Source: Gammaproteobacteria bacterium UBA7449 (GTDB taxonomy: Bacteria; Pseudomonadota; Gammaproteobacteria; Pseudomonadales; Pseudohongiellaceae). From it: a stretch of 51,300 nucleotides of DNA. Under the pieces are notes generated by a model that was not told where the DNA came from, searched no databases, and saw only the letters and a list, made by a program, of their open reading frames with translations. Every line of letters begins with the position of its first letter. Position 1 is the first letter of the stretch. The stretch covers positions 854 through 52,153 of the forward strand of contig DLPV01000018.1 in assembly GCA_002477465.1 (NCBI GenBank). Reading direction: 5' to 3'. This document shows, piece after piece, positions 8,668 through 16,163 of this stretch. The translations under genes and the position numbers were made by a program.

Positions 8668-9585
8668 ATGCACCGGCTAATTACGCTCATCACAATGTTA
8701 TTGCTCAGCAACCTGGCCAAGGCTGACGCCTGGAACGAGGTCGAACATGGCTACGCCGAGAGCAATGGCGCGCGAATTCACTACGCCAGCATGGGCTCAG
8801 GCCCTCTGGTAGTCATGATTCATGGGTTCCCGGATTTCTGGTATAGCTGGCGGCATCAGATGGAAGGCCTTGCCGACCTCTTTAAGGTGGTCGCGATTGA
8901 CCAGCGCGGCTATAACCGCAGCGGCAAGCCTGACGGTCAAGAGAATTATGGCATGCAGCATCTGGTAGGCGATGTCGCAGCGGTAATCAATCACCTTGGT
9001 GAAGGCAGTGCCACCATAGTCGGACACGACTGGGGCGGTGCCGTAGCCTGGCAATTTGCTTTCGCCCTGCCACAAATGGTGGATAATCTGGTAATTCTCA
9101 ACCTGCCCCACCCCAACGGCATGGCCAGGGAAATGGCAGGTAATGCCGAGCAGCAGGCCAACAGCAATTACGCCCGAGTATTTATTGAAGGCTCTCCCTC
9201 GGATCCCGATATATTTTTCGGTGGACCCATGACAGCCGAAACCCTAGCAGGTTGGGTATCTGACGCCAGCGCCCGAGAACGCTATGTGGAGGCATTCGGC
9301 CGGTCTGACTTCGACGCCATGCTTTCTTATTACAAACAAAATTATCCGGGTGGCTCGGACAGTGGCCAAGCCGGCCCGCAGGCGCCGCAGCTCGACATTC
9401 CCCTCCTTGTCTTTCATGGCCTGGAAGACACGGCACTGCATTCAGATGGGCTCAACAATACCTGGGATTGGAACGACAGCTCTACCACGGTCGTCGCAGT
9501 TCCCGGGGCAGGACATTTTGTCCAACAAGACGCGGCCGCCATGGTAACGGATACGCTGCGATGGTGGCTGCTGGCGAACCAGTAA
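8668..9585 (+). CDS. Exported alpha/beta hydrolase, epoxide-hydrolase type
   Basis: ATG 8668 with GAGG seven bases upstream gives 305 residues and a signal peptide (LITLITMLLLSNLAKA). The fold markers are in order: oxyanion motif HGFPDFWYSW, DQRGYNRSGKP, nucleophile elbow GHDWGG with Asp rather than Ser, an acidic residue in HGLEDTAL, and the catalytic His in GAGHFVQQD. Asp nucleophile plus HGxP is typical of soluble epoxide hydrolases and some haloalkane dehalogenases. Tyr residues in the cap (YYKQNYPGG) favour the epoxide hydrolase reading. Epoxide hydrolases are usually cytoplasmic, so export to the periplasm is notable. Substrate unknown. Confidence 0.85.
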   Translation: MHRLITLITMLLLSNLAKADAWNEVEHGYAESNGARIHYASMGSGPLVVMIHGFPDFWYSWRHQMEGLADLFKVVAIDQRGYNRSGKPDGQENYGMQHLVGDVAAVINHLGEGSATIVGHDWGGAVAWQFAFALPQMVDNLVILNLPHPNGMAREMAGNAEQQANSNYARVFIEGSPSDPDIFFGGPMTAETLAGWVSDASARERYVEAFGRSDFDAMLSYYKQNYPGGSDSGQAGPQAPQLDIPLLVFHGLEDTALHSDGLNNTWDWNDSSTTVVAVPGAGHFVQQDAAAMVTDTLRWWLLANQ

Positions 9586-9684
9586 AGCCCGGGAACCTGC
9601 AGAGTACAAACTGAGCAACGCTAATTTTAAGGGTGGTCAACCGCGCAGTTGGCCAGAATTGCCTTATCAGAAGGATTGATTGAC

Positions 9685-10419
9685 ATGAAGTACGCATTAT
9701 TTGCCCTGACCTGTTTGGGCTTTAGCGCACAAGTCTGCGCAGCGGATGCCGCTGCGACGAGAGTGATAATCGAAGACAATCTTGCAGGCAACATTCGCGA
9801 CGCTGCGGAAGTGGCAAGGGACGCTAACCGAAAACCCGCAGAGGTGCTGGAGTTTTTTGGGCTGGAAGCGGAAATGAAAGTACTGGAGATCTCTCCTGCC
9901 AGCGGCTATTGGTCAAAAATTCTCGGCCCCACATTGTGCGACAACGGAGGCGAACTCGTGTTCTCTGTTGGCGTCAGCAATGATTTCAAGAGCGATGTGA
10001 TGAATCTCAAAGGATTGGAGTGCGCGTCGGCCATCAATGACGACATCACCTTACTCAATATTCCTGCATTCGAGTTTAGGGCCGACGACTTTGACCTCGT
10101 GCTGACCTTCTGGAATCTGCACAACCCACCGCTCGATGCCCGGGAAAACATGAATCGAGCTGTGTTCAACGCTTTAAAGCCAGGCGGCATTTACGGCGTG
10201 GTCGATCATACCAGGCGCCATATGCAGCCGGACAACCGCGCTGTGGGTCGGCGTCTGGATCCCGTATTAATTATCAAGGAATTGATCGATGTGGGATTCG
10301 AGTTTGTGAATTTCAGCGATTTGCACTATCACCCGGAGGATGATTTGAGCCTGGAAGTGGGCACGCCGGGCGTGAGGGGTAATACCGATCGCTTTACCCT
10401 AAAGTTCCGCAAGCCCTGA
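9685..10419 (+). CDS. Exported methyltransferase-like protein
   Basis: ATG 9685 has AAGGA nine bases upstream and gives 244 residues. A signal peptide (YALFALTCLGFSAQVCA) is followed by a Rossmann-like domain. VLEISPASGYWSKIL replaces the usual E/DxGxGxG of SAM-dependent methyltransferases, and LTFWNLHNPP, FNALKPGGIYGVVDH and FEFVNFSD match motifs IV to VI. Relatives with signal peptides occur in marine proteobacteria. Since SAM is not expected in the periplasm, the protein may bind another ligand or have lost catalysis. Biochemical role unknown. Confidence 0.7.
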   Translation: MKYALFALTCLGFSAQVCAADAAATRVIIEDNLAGNIRDAAEVARDANRKPAEVLEFFGLEAEMKVLEISPASGYWSKILGPTLCDNGGELVFSVGVSNDFKSDVMNLKGLECASAINDDITLLNIPAFEFRADDFDLVLTFWNLHNPPLDARENMNRAVFNALKPGGIYGVVDHTRRHMQPDNRAVGRRLDPVLIIKELIDVGFEFVNFSDLHYHPEDDLSLEVGTPGVRGNTDRFTLKFRKP

Positions 10420-10599
10420 TTAGGGCTGAGTGCTCATAAACTTTGTGCGCTGGACCTAACACCTGATCGCTGGGACCGGGAGGCGAAATTGGGTTTCAAG
10501 ACCAGGTCGCGAAGCTTGTTGCGCAAGATCAATGCTGCATCTAATAGAAGCTGGCACCCTATGCTAAAGCTGTTGTAGTTTCATATGAAGGAGAGAGTT

Positions 10600-11100
10600 A
10601 TGTCTAAACCACCACTCGCAGCACCTCGTCATTGGGTAATCGCGTTAATGTCAATTGTATTTGCGGGTTGTGGAACCAGCAGCCAAGCTGTTGAAGGGTA
10701 CAATCCTCTGGCAGACTTTGAAGAACTCGACCCGGCTTCAATTTTCGCGACGCCAGAACCCCAACCTTCAAGCGATTACACGACAGAACAACTAACCCGA
10801 GGGCGCTATCTGGTAGGGCTTTTGGGCTGCGGCAGTTGCCATACCGATGGCGCCCTGGTGGGAGACCCAAACCCCGCGCGACTGCTGGCAGGCTCCAGCA
10901 CCGGGATCGCGTATACCAGCACTTTTCGCAACAGCACTCCAGGCATTGTGTATCCCGCCAACCTTACGCCTGACATGGAGACTGGCCTGGGCTCATGGAC
11001 CATGGAGCGGCTCATCACGATGATACGGGTGGGCACCACAGAACATAGCGCCAGCAGCCTTCCAGTGATGCCAGCTGAAGCCATCGCCGTCAATGAATGA
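10600..11100 (+). CDS. Lipoprotein c-type cytochrome, C-terminally short
   Basis: ATG 10600 follows AAGGAG at seven bases and encodes 166 residues. A lipobox (IVFAGC, Cys24) predicts membrane anchoring. One haem-binding motif, C77GSCH81, lies in GRYLVGLLGCGSCHTDG, followed by LLAGSSTGIAYT and YPANLTPDMETGLGSW, typical of cytochrome subunits that accept electrons from periplasmic dehydrogenases. The presumed axial Met is in SLPVMP. Relatives continue for about 30-40 residues after MP with a last helix (DEDAxAIxxYL), whereas this protein stops after AEAIAVNE. The stop overlaps the start of the cupin gene by 8 bp. I infer a C-terminal truncation; folding may be affected. Confidence 0.75.
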   Translation: MSKPPLAAPRHWVIALMSIVFAGCGTSSQAVEGYNPLADFEELDPASIFATPEPQPSSDYTTEQLTRGRYLVGLLGCGSCHTDGALVGDPNPARLLAGSSTGIAYTSTFRNSTPGIVYPANLTPDMETGLGSWTMERLITMIRVGTTEHSASSLPVMPAEAIAVNE

Positions 11101-11464
11101 ATACGTCCGTAAGCTGCGTCAATCAGACGAGTACTACTTCAAGGAAGGGTGCTTCATTGTCGAGGTTTCCAACTCTGATCAGGACGATGCTGTGTCCATT
11201 GCACGCGCGCGTGTCTCAAGCGGCGGACAAACTGCATGGCATTGGCTCACCGATACCTTTGAACGCTATGCAATTATGCGTGGAGAGGGTCTGGTTGAGA
11301 TTGGAGACAGCGATGCGACTCGAGTAACAGCAGGTGACGTGGTACTAATCCCTCCTGGCACCAGGCAACGTATTACCAACACCGGCGAGACGGATCTTGA
11401 GTTCCTCGCAATTTGCACACCTCGCTTCAGCGCAAGTCAATATCACAGCGATAAAGCCAGATAA
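11093..11464 (+). CDS. Cupin-domain protein
   Basis: The 123-residue protein begins YVRKLRQSDEYYFKEGCFIVE and has one conserved cupin barrel: RARVSSGGQTAWHWLTDTFERYAIMRGEG (motif 1, with a single His where metal cupins usually have two) and GDVVLIPPGTRQRITNTG (motif 2, lacking the usual His). The poor set of metal ligands argues for small-molecule binding rather than metal catalysis. Its ATG overlaps the end of the cytochrome gene by 8 bp, so it is probably translated by coupling. A YtkA-like gene follows after 5 bp. It has no signal peptide, unlike its neighbours. Function unknown. Confidence 0.8.
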   Translation: MNEYVRKLRQSDEYYFKEGCFIVEVSNSDQDDAVSIARARVSSGGQTAWHWLTDTFERYAIMRGEGLVEIGDSDATRVTAGDVVLIPPGTRQRITNTGETDLEFLAICTPRFSASQYHSDKAR

Positions 11465-11469
11465 ATAAT

Positions 11470-11880
11470 ATGACCTTTCGAAATACAGCGGCTGCGGTGC
11501 CGTTAGCGATCCTGTTCATGCTCCCTGTCAGTCAATTATGGGCGCAGGAAGCCAACTATAGTATCCAGACCAGCAAAGGCTCCACACTGGACGTTTTCAG
11601 CCAGCTTAATCCTGTGGTGATCAATCGCATCCATAGCTGGGAGCTCGCGCTCACCGGGCCCGATGAAAGCCCAGTCACTGGCGCAGAAATTTTTGTCACT
11701 GGCGGCATGCCCGACCATGACCACGGCCTGCCAACCCTGCCTATTATGACCCGCGAAACGTCACCCGGCCGCTATCTGCTGGAAGGCGTCCGCTTCCACA
11801 TGCCGGGGCGCTGGCAATTGACTGTGACCATAAACAGTCATCAAGGCGATGAGATCGGGCTACTGGATTTTGAATTATGA
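11470..11880 (+). CDS. Exported YtkA/FixH-like protein
   Basis: The 136-residue protein has a signal peptide ending at QLWAQ and one beta-sandwich domain with the family pattern: SWELALTGPDESPVTGAEI, then GGMPDHDHGLPT, then SPGRYLLEGVRFHMPGRW. YtkA-like domains are small periplasmic proteins found near copper and cytochrome c genes. The His/Met-rich stretch MPDHDHGLP and the final FHMPG could bind copper, which is inference. The stop overlaps the start of the MauG-type peroxidase gene by 4 bp (ATGA), which ties the two functionally. Confidence 0.8.
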   Translation: MTFRNTAAAVPLAILFMLPVSQLWAQEANYSIQTSKGSTLDVFSQLNPVVINRIHSWELALTGPDESPVTGAEIFVTGGMPDHDHGLPTLPIMTRETSPGRYLLEGVRFHMPGRWQLTVTINSHQGDEIGLLDFEL

Positions 11881-13142
11881 AGCGCTTCCTCATCCCGGGT
11901 TTGCTGGTCATCGGCCTTGGCGCCGGATTAGGCTGGCAGCTGCTGCCTGCCCCCTTACCGCAAGCCTGGACGCCGCAGGAAGCCGCCTTGATTCAATCTT
12001 TATCCCTGTCCCAATTGCCCGCCCTGAGCCCCGACCCCAGCAATGCCGTTGCTGACAATGAAAGCGCTGCGAAACTTGGACAGCTTCTGTATTTCGATTC
12101 TCGCATGAGCGGCAATGGTGAGGTCGCCTGTGCCACCTGCCACCAACCCGAGCGTTATTTCACCGATGGCTTGCCCCTAGCCGCCGGCACAGCACTTGGG
12201 CCGCGCCATACGCCCAGCCTGGTGGGACTCTCACATAGCCCCTGGTTCTACTGGGATGGCAGAAAGGATTCGCAGTGGGCCCAAGCACTTGCCCCAATAG
12301 AAGCAGGCCACGAACACAATCTGGATCGATTACAGGTTATTAGGCTAATCGCCAAAGACAGAGACTATAGTGAGCGCTACACGGCTTTATTTGGGGAGCT
12401 TCCTTCCCTACCGGCAACCCCGCAAGCAGCTTCTCCCCTGGGAAACGCCGAGGCATCTGCAAGCTGGCAGCGCCTTTCACTAGCGCAGCAAAGTGGCATC
12501 AACCGGGCATTTGCCAATCTCGGCAAGTCACTTGCCGCATATCAGCGCAAACTGTTGCCTGGCCCTTCCCGCTTCGATGAGTATGCAGATCAAGTGAGCA
12601 GTGAATCCGGGATCAGCGGCAACGGTATGCTCAGTCGGGAAGAAATCGCGGGGTTGAAACTATTTATCGGCGATGGCCAATGCATTAGCTGTCACAACGG
12701 TCCGCTGTTTACCAATTTTGAATTTCACAATACAGGTGTGCTCGCCGTTGCGGGACAACTGCCCCCTATGGGGAGATATGATGGCATTCGGCTAGCCAGA
12801 AAGGATGAATTCAATTGCCTGAGCTACTACAGCGATGCGCAACCTGAAGAGTGTATCGAACTGCGCTTCGCCAAGGACGACAACGAACTGGTGGGAGCGC
12901 AAAAGACCCCAAGCCTGCGTAATATTACAGAGACCGCGCCCTATATGCATGGCGGTCAGATTGCCGACCTCACTGCTGTCATGCAACATTACAATGACGC
13001 ACCAACCTCAATGCTTAGCCACAACGAAGCCAAGCCACTGGGCTTACGACCGGTGCAGCTAAGTCAATTAGTTGCCTTCATGCAAACACTGACTGCCCCG
13101 CTCAACGTGGATCCAGGATGGCTGGTAGCGCCAAGTCAATAA
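11877..13142 (+). CDS. Di-haem cytochrome c peroxidase, MauG family
   Basis: The 421-residue protein has an N-terminal export or anchor segment (FLIPGLLVIGLGAGLGW). It carries two haem-attachment motifs, C85ATCH89 in the peroxidatic domain and C269ISCH273 in the electron-transfer domain. Around them are YFDSRMSGNGEVACATCH, FTDGLPLAAGTALGPRHTPSL, WDGRKDSQWAQAL and KTPSLRNITETAPYMHGGQ, all typical of the CcpA/MauG group. Such enzymes either reduce H2O2 or oxidise a partner protein through high-valent haem. The 4-bp overlap with the YtkA-like gene suggests that the small protein is its partner or substrate. The reaction cannot be decided from sequence. Confidence 0.9.
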   Translation: MKRFLIPGLLVIGLGAGLGWQLLPAPLPQAWTPQEAALIQSLSLSQLPALSPDPSNAVADNESAAKLGQLLYFDSRMSGNGEVACATCHQPERYFTDGLPLAAGTALGPRHTPSLVGLSHSPWFYWDGRKDSQWAQALAPIEAGHEHNLDRLQVIRLIAKDRDYSERYTALFGELPSLPATPQAASPLGNAEASASWQRLSLAQQSGINRAFANLGKSLAAYQRKLLPGPSRFDEYADQVSSESGISGNGMLSREEIAGLKLFIGDGQCISCHNGPLFTNFEFHNTGVLAVAGQLPPMGRYDGIRLARKDEFNCLSYYSDAQPEECIELRFAKDDNELVGAQKTPSLRNITETAPYMHGGQIADLTAVMQHYNDAPTSMLSHNEAKPLGLRPVQLSQLVAFMQTLTAPLNVDPGWLVAPSQ

Positions 13143-13143
13143 A

Positions 13144-13707
13144 CTACCCTAAATATCCATGCTGCGCTAACTGCACCAGAATGCCGTCAGGGTCAGTAAA
13201 GTAAAGTTGGTCTCCCCCGCTGGTGCGATTGGCAGGATCTCGATTCACATTAGCATCGATACCGTGCCCCTGCAGCCTCTCAGCCAATGCATCTGCATTG
13301 TAGTTATCCACGCCAATGCAGAGATGGTGCATGCCGCCAGGATTACCTAATTCGTATAGCCCGAGAAAACTTTCTGTACCGAGCCCCATATTGAGGCCGC
13401 CGTTAGCTGGTCGGCTGATAATCTCCATGCCTAGAACGCGACTGTAGAAATCTGCCGAGCGCTGCACATCAGAAACTGATAGCGACACATGATTCATGGA
13501 GCGACCTACGGCCGCCGGCGGAGGCGGGGATGAAGGTGATTGCCCCGCTGCAGGCAAGATCGAAGCTCCAGCCGCCGAAGCCAGCAGCGCGCTCACCAGT
13601 TGTCGGCGCGTAAGCTTCTTACTTTCATATTGAGTTAAAAGCGAATCAAGCTCTTCCCGAAAATCGGAAGCTTTTGATTGCGCCTCTTCAGTCGACTTGC
13701 CGCTCAT
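13144..13707 (-). CDS. VOC (glyoxalase-fold) protein with a twin-arginine segment
   Basis: ATG 13707, with AGGGAG six bases upstream, gives 187 residues. A hydrophilic lead of about 30 residues precedes TRRQLVSALLASAAGASI, a Tat-like signal with the arginines at 34-35, then a Pro-rich linker. The C-terminal domain (about 68-187) is a single vicinal-oxygen-chelate unit: MNHVSLSVSDVQRSADFYSRVLGMEI, GGMHHLCIGVDNY and LYFTDPDGILVQLAQ. The metal ligand positions (His, His, and Gln rather than Glu) look plausible. Such enzymes act on small oxygenated molecules. The substrate is unknown, and the long n-region makes export uncertain. It converges on the peroxidase gene with one base between the stops. 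Confidence 0.8.
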   Translation of the reverse strand: MSGKSTEEAQSKASDFREELDSLLTQYESKKLTRRQLVSALLASAAGASILPAAGQSPSSPPPPAAVGRSMNHVSLSVSDVQRSADFYSRVLGMEIISRPANGGLNMGLGTESFLGLYELGNPGGMHHLCIGVDNYNADALAERLQGHGIDANVNRDPANRTSGGDQLYFTDPDGILVQLAQHGYLG

Positions 13708-13857
13708 TGCATTCTCCCTCATAGATTCTTGGTCAAGATGAACGTAGCAGAGAGACTGTGAGCTTGCAATTTGAACTGGATGCAGCCTCACGATCAACTA
13801 TTGCCCGTGACTGCACCTGCCCGCATACTCAGTCTTCACTTAGGCAAACCTTTGATA

Positions 13858-14831
13858 ATGGGCACTCAAGAAAGCATTTTCGTGTCCATTGCCTGCCTAG
13901 ACGATCCGGACGTCGTTCTAACGGTGGCAGATATTGTGGCACAGGCGAGACATCCTGAACGCGTCTTCGTTGGAGTATGCCTGCAAATCGACCCCAATGA
14001 CTCCAGCTACCAGGATCTCGGAAATTTCAAGAATGCTCGCGTAGATACTATCCATTTCGAAAAAGCAAAAGGGCCAATTTACGCGCGCTATCGTTGCGAG
14101 CAGCCGTTTAAGGATGAAAATATTATCGTCAAATTAACTGCCACAATCGATTCTTCAAAGCTTTGGATGAGGTCCTTATCGAAAAATTCAAGAAATGCCT
14201 GCGGCTTGCGAAACATGTCGTCATTTCCCACTATCCCGTCAATATTTCCAAAATGAATAAGCCCGAAACCCCCGCCACTATTAGCCACGTCTTCCGTTTA
14301 CGGCAGATTGACGAGACTGCAATAAATAGCTAAGAGGCACTTGTTCGCCTGTCCGAAACTCCACGAGGCTCACAAGGTATTAGCGCAGCTATGCTGTTCA
14401 TTACTTGTGAAACAAAGAAGAAAATTCCGTTTTATCTGAATCTTCACTTTGGCCTGCATGCCGCCGAGCAGTTGTTGTATGCAATCAGGCTATGGATCCA
14501 AGGCTATTAAATTTTTCCGCCGACGCGCCATGTCCTGGCCACACAGTACGAAGGATCCAGAGACCGTATCCAGAGCGACGTCAAAGCAGCTCTGGGCAAT
14601 AATCGGAAGGATTGAGCACAAAAAACATGGAGTAAGATTAAATAACTTCTGGGGCTGGATACGCTTGAGCAACTTGGACCTGAGTATCGACAGGAATTCG
14701 AATTCGATGATGTTCGCTATGGTCTGGGATCGACACGGGCACTTTTAAACTATTACCGACTTAGCGGAATGGATGGCATTCTGAAAGAGGTCTATCCAAA
14801 TTACAGCTTAAGACACGAATCGTACAGCTAG
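13858..14831 (+). pseudogene. Decayed glycosyltransferase (GlcNAc-type family)
   Basis: From ATG 13858 the sequence reads QESIFVSIACLDDPDVVLT and HPERVFVGVC, the hallmark opening of the family of UDP-GlcNAc transferases first described from Skp1 modification. Near 14136 a one-base loss shifts the frame. The other frame continues NCHNRFFKALDEVLIEKF, VVISHYPVNISK, PFYLNLHFGLHAAEQLLYA, then GY, stop, IFPPTRHVLATQYEGS, and ends YGLGSTRALLNYYRLSGMD. That second frame is interrupted by in-frame stops at four points (after AINS, GY, NRKD and SKIK). Together the pieces cover about 324 codons, close to a full gene. The usual catalytic-region motif IDSH is degraded to NCH. It is a clear pseudogene, not a sequencing slip. 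Confidence 0.8.
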
Positions 14832-14877
14832 TCCTTGGCAAGCTTGTCTGGCGCAACGTGGTCAGGCGTCAATTTAT

Positions 14878-15843
14878 TCACTTGAGTCCACACGGATCTC
14901 GCTCTACCAAAAAACGATAGCGCTCGCTATCTTCCTTAATGGCTACCCGAGCCTCGGTAGAGAAGAACGAGATCACCACGTAACGCCGCCGGACATCGAT
15001 CATATTGACCTGTTGAAAAAGTGATCCTGAAAACACCTCCGCCCAGGTTTTCGGGACTTCTATCACCCGATCAAAATACTTGGGAAAGCTAATACCCCTG
15101 CCCTCAAAAAAATCATTCAGCACAAGCGTTATGGCATAGCGCCTGTGCAAATGCGGCGCAATAGTGTCTCGATGCTTACCAAAGCATCACAGATCATCCG
15201 CAGAATAACAGCACGCCTTGTATGTCTCTCCATGACTAATACCGGAGCAAAACACCTAGGTAATTTCAGGCAACAGGGATTTACTTAGCTTGTCATCGAG
15301 CGCTAGCTCGAGCTCTTTATTTGGATGAACGTGAATTCTGGATTCGTAGTCAATATGCGTTTGATGTGATGCAGCTGCGTTTTTTTACAGGTTTGCAATC
15401 AAGCGTTGCGCCAACTCTTCCGAAATAACATTTGGCACCAGTAGTACAGGTGGAGGATCGCCGAGGTATGGAAGCTCCTCAAATCGGGGTAACAAGTTCC
15501 GCAGCTCAAGCACGTCCGAAGCGCTAAACACATGACTTATCTTCAAGTTACAATCACAGATGAATGCCGAAATTGTCGCGCCTGAATCAGCAAACAGTTT
15601 AAATACTGCTGCATCGTAATACAGATGCGGATGGGCCAGACTAACTTGTTCTTCGGCAACTAAAAAGCACGAATAATCGGTGCTCAAGGACAGGATTTCC
15701 GCCAGCGCCTGTTCCTGCTTCGCACTAACGAATAAGAGCAAGTTGATACGTCTTGCTTTTACCTGAATATCAAGCACACTATTACCATTCTTGATAAAGA
15801 AATAAGGCCCATAATCACCTGCCTCAGGGCGAGAACTGTATGC
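14878..15843 (-). pseudogene. Decayed peroxiredoxin-like / 2-oxoglutarate-Fe(II) oxygenase fusion
   Basis: Read on the minus strand in one continuous frame, the sequence opens YSSRPEAGDYGPYFF and AKQEQALAEILSL (degenerate thioredoxin/peroxiredoxin-like part). It passes through PPPVLLVPNVISEELAQRL and continues with SLLPEIT, ETYKACCYSADDL, CFGKHRDTIAPHLHRRYAITLVLND, FEGRGISFPKYFD and RRYVVISFF, the prolyl-4-hydroxylase-like domain. Three in-frame stops interrupt it (after LIANL, LLPEIT and SADDL), and a TAA precedes the first recognisable codons. HRD keeps the first two iron ligands, but the second His region (usually SLLHE) reads SLFQQ. No frameshift is needed, so decay was by point mutation. 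It faces the glycosyltransferase pseudogene tail to tail. Confidence 0.8.
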
Positions 15844-16163
15844 TTAACCATCTTTCCTGAAATGAGCTTTCAACTTCATTAGAGAATCCAATTATTTATA
15901 CAAGTCCCAGATAGACGCGCGTAGTGGGAGCATGACAGGTGCTATTAGTGCCAGGTGGAAACCGCGGCCCAAGTATTAACACAGTTACCGGTCTATTCAG
16001 GCCCGCCACGGATCAAGATATTTTTCCAAATATTCAGTAATATCCGAGCCATACAAAGTAAAAAAACCAAGACTTCAAAGCCAGACAATTTAAAAATTGC
16101 AGCAACTCATTCCCCACAATCCAGCCAGAGCGTTGCCTGCTGTGCTGCGAATAAATCTCTAAG
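15844..16163. other. Intergenic stretch upstream of the symporter
   Basis: About 320 bp with no gene I can support. It should hold the promoter of the symporter gene; I saw no strong -35/-10 pair. The segment from 15900 to 16160 reads as scrambled non-coding sequence. Confidence 0.4.

Noticed and set aside
11470..13142. Methanobactin-type MbnP/MbnH pair
   Set aside because: The peroxidase is MauG-like as MbnH is, but the small partner is YtkA-like and does not resemble MbnP; no methanobactin precursor gene is present.
13858..14831. Programmed frameshift or recoding in the glycosyltransferase gene
   Set aside because: Besides the frameshift there are four in-frame stops and a damaged catalytic region; recoding cannot account for all.
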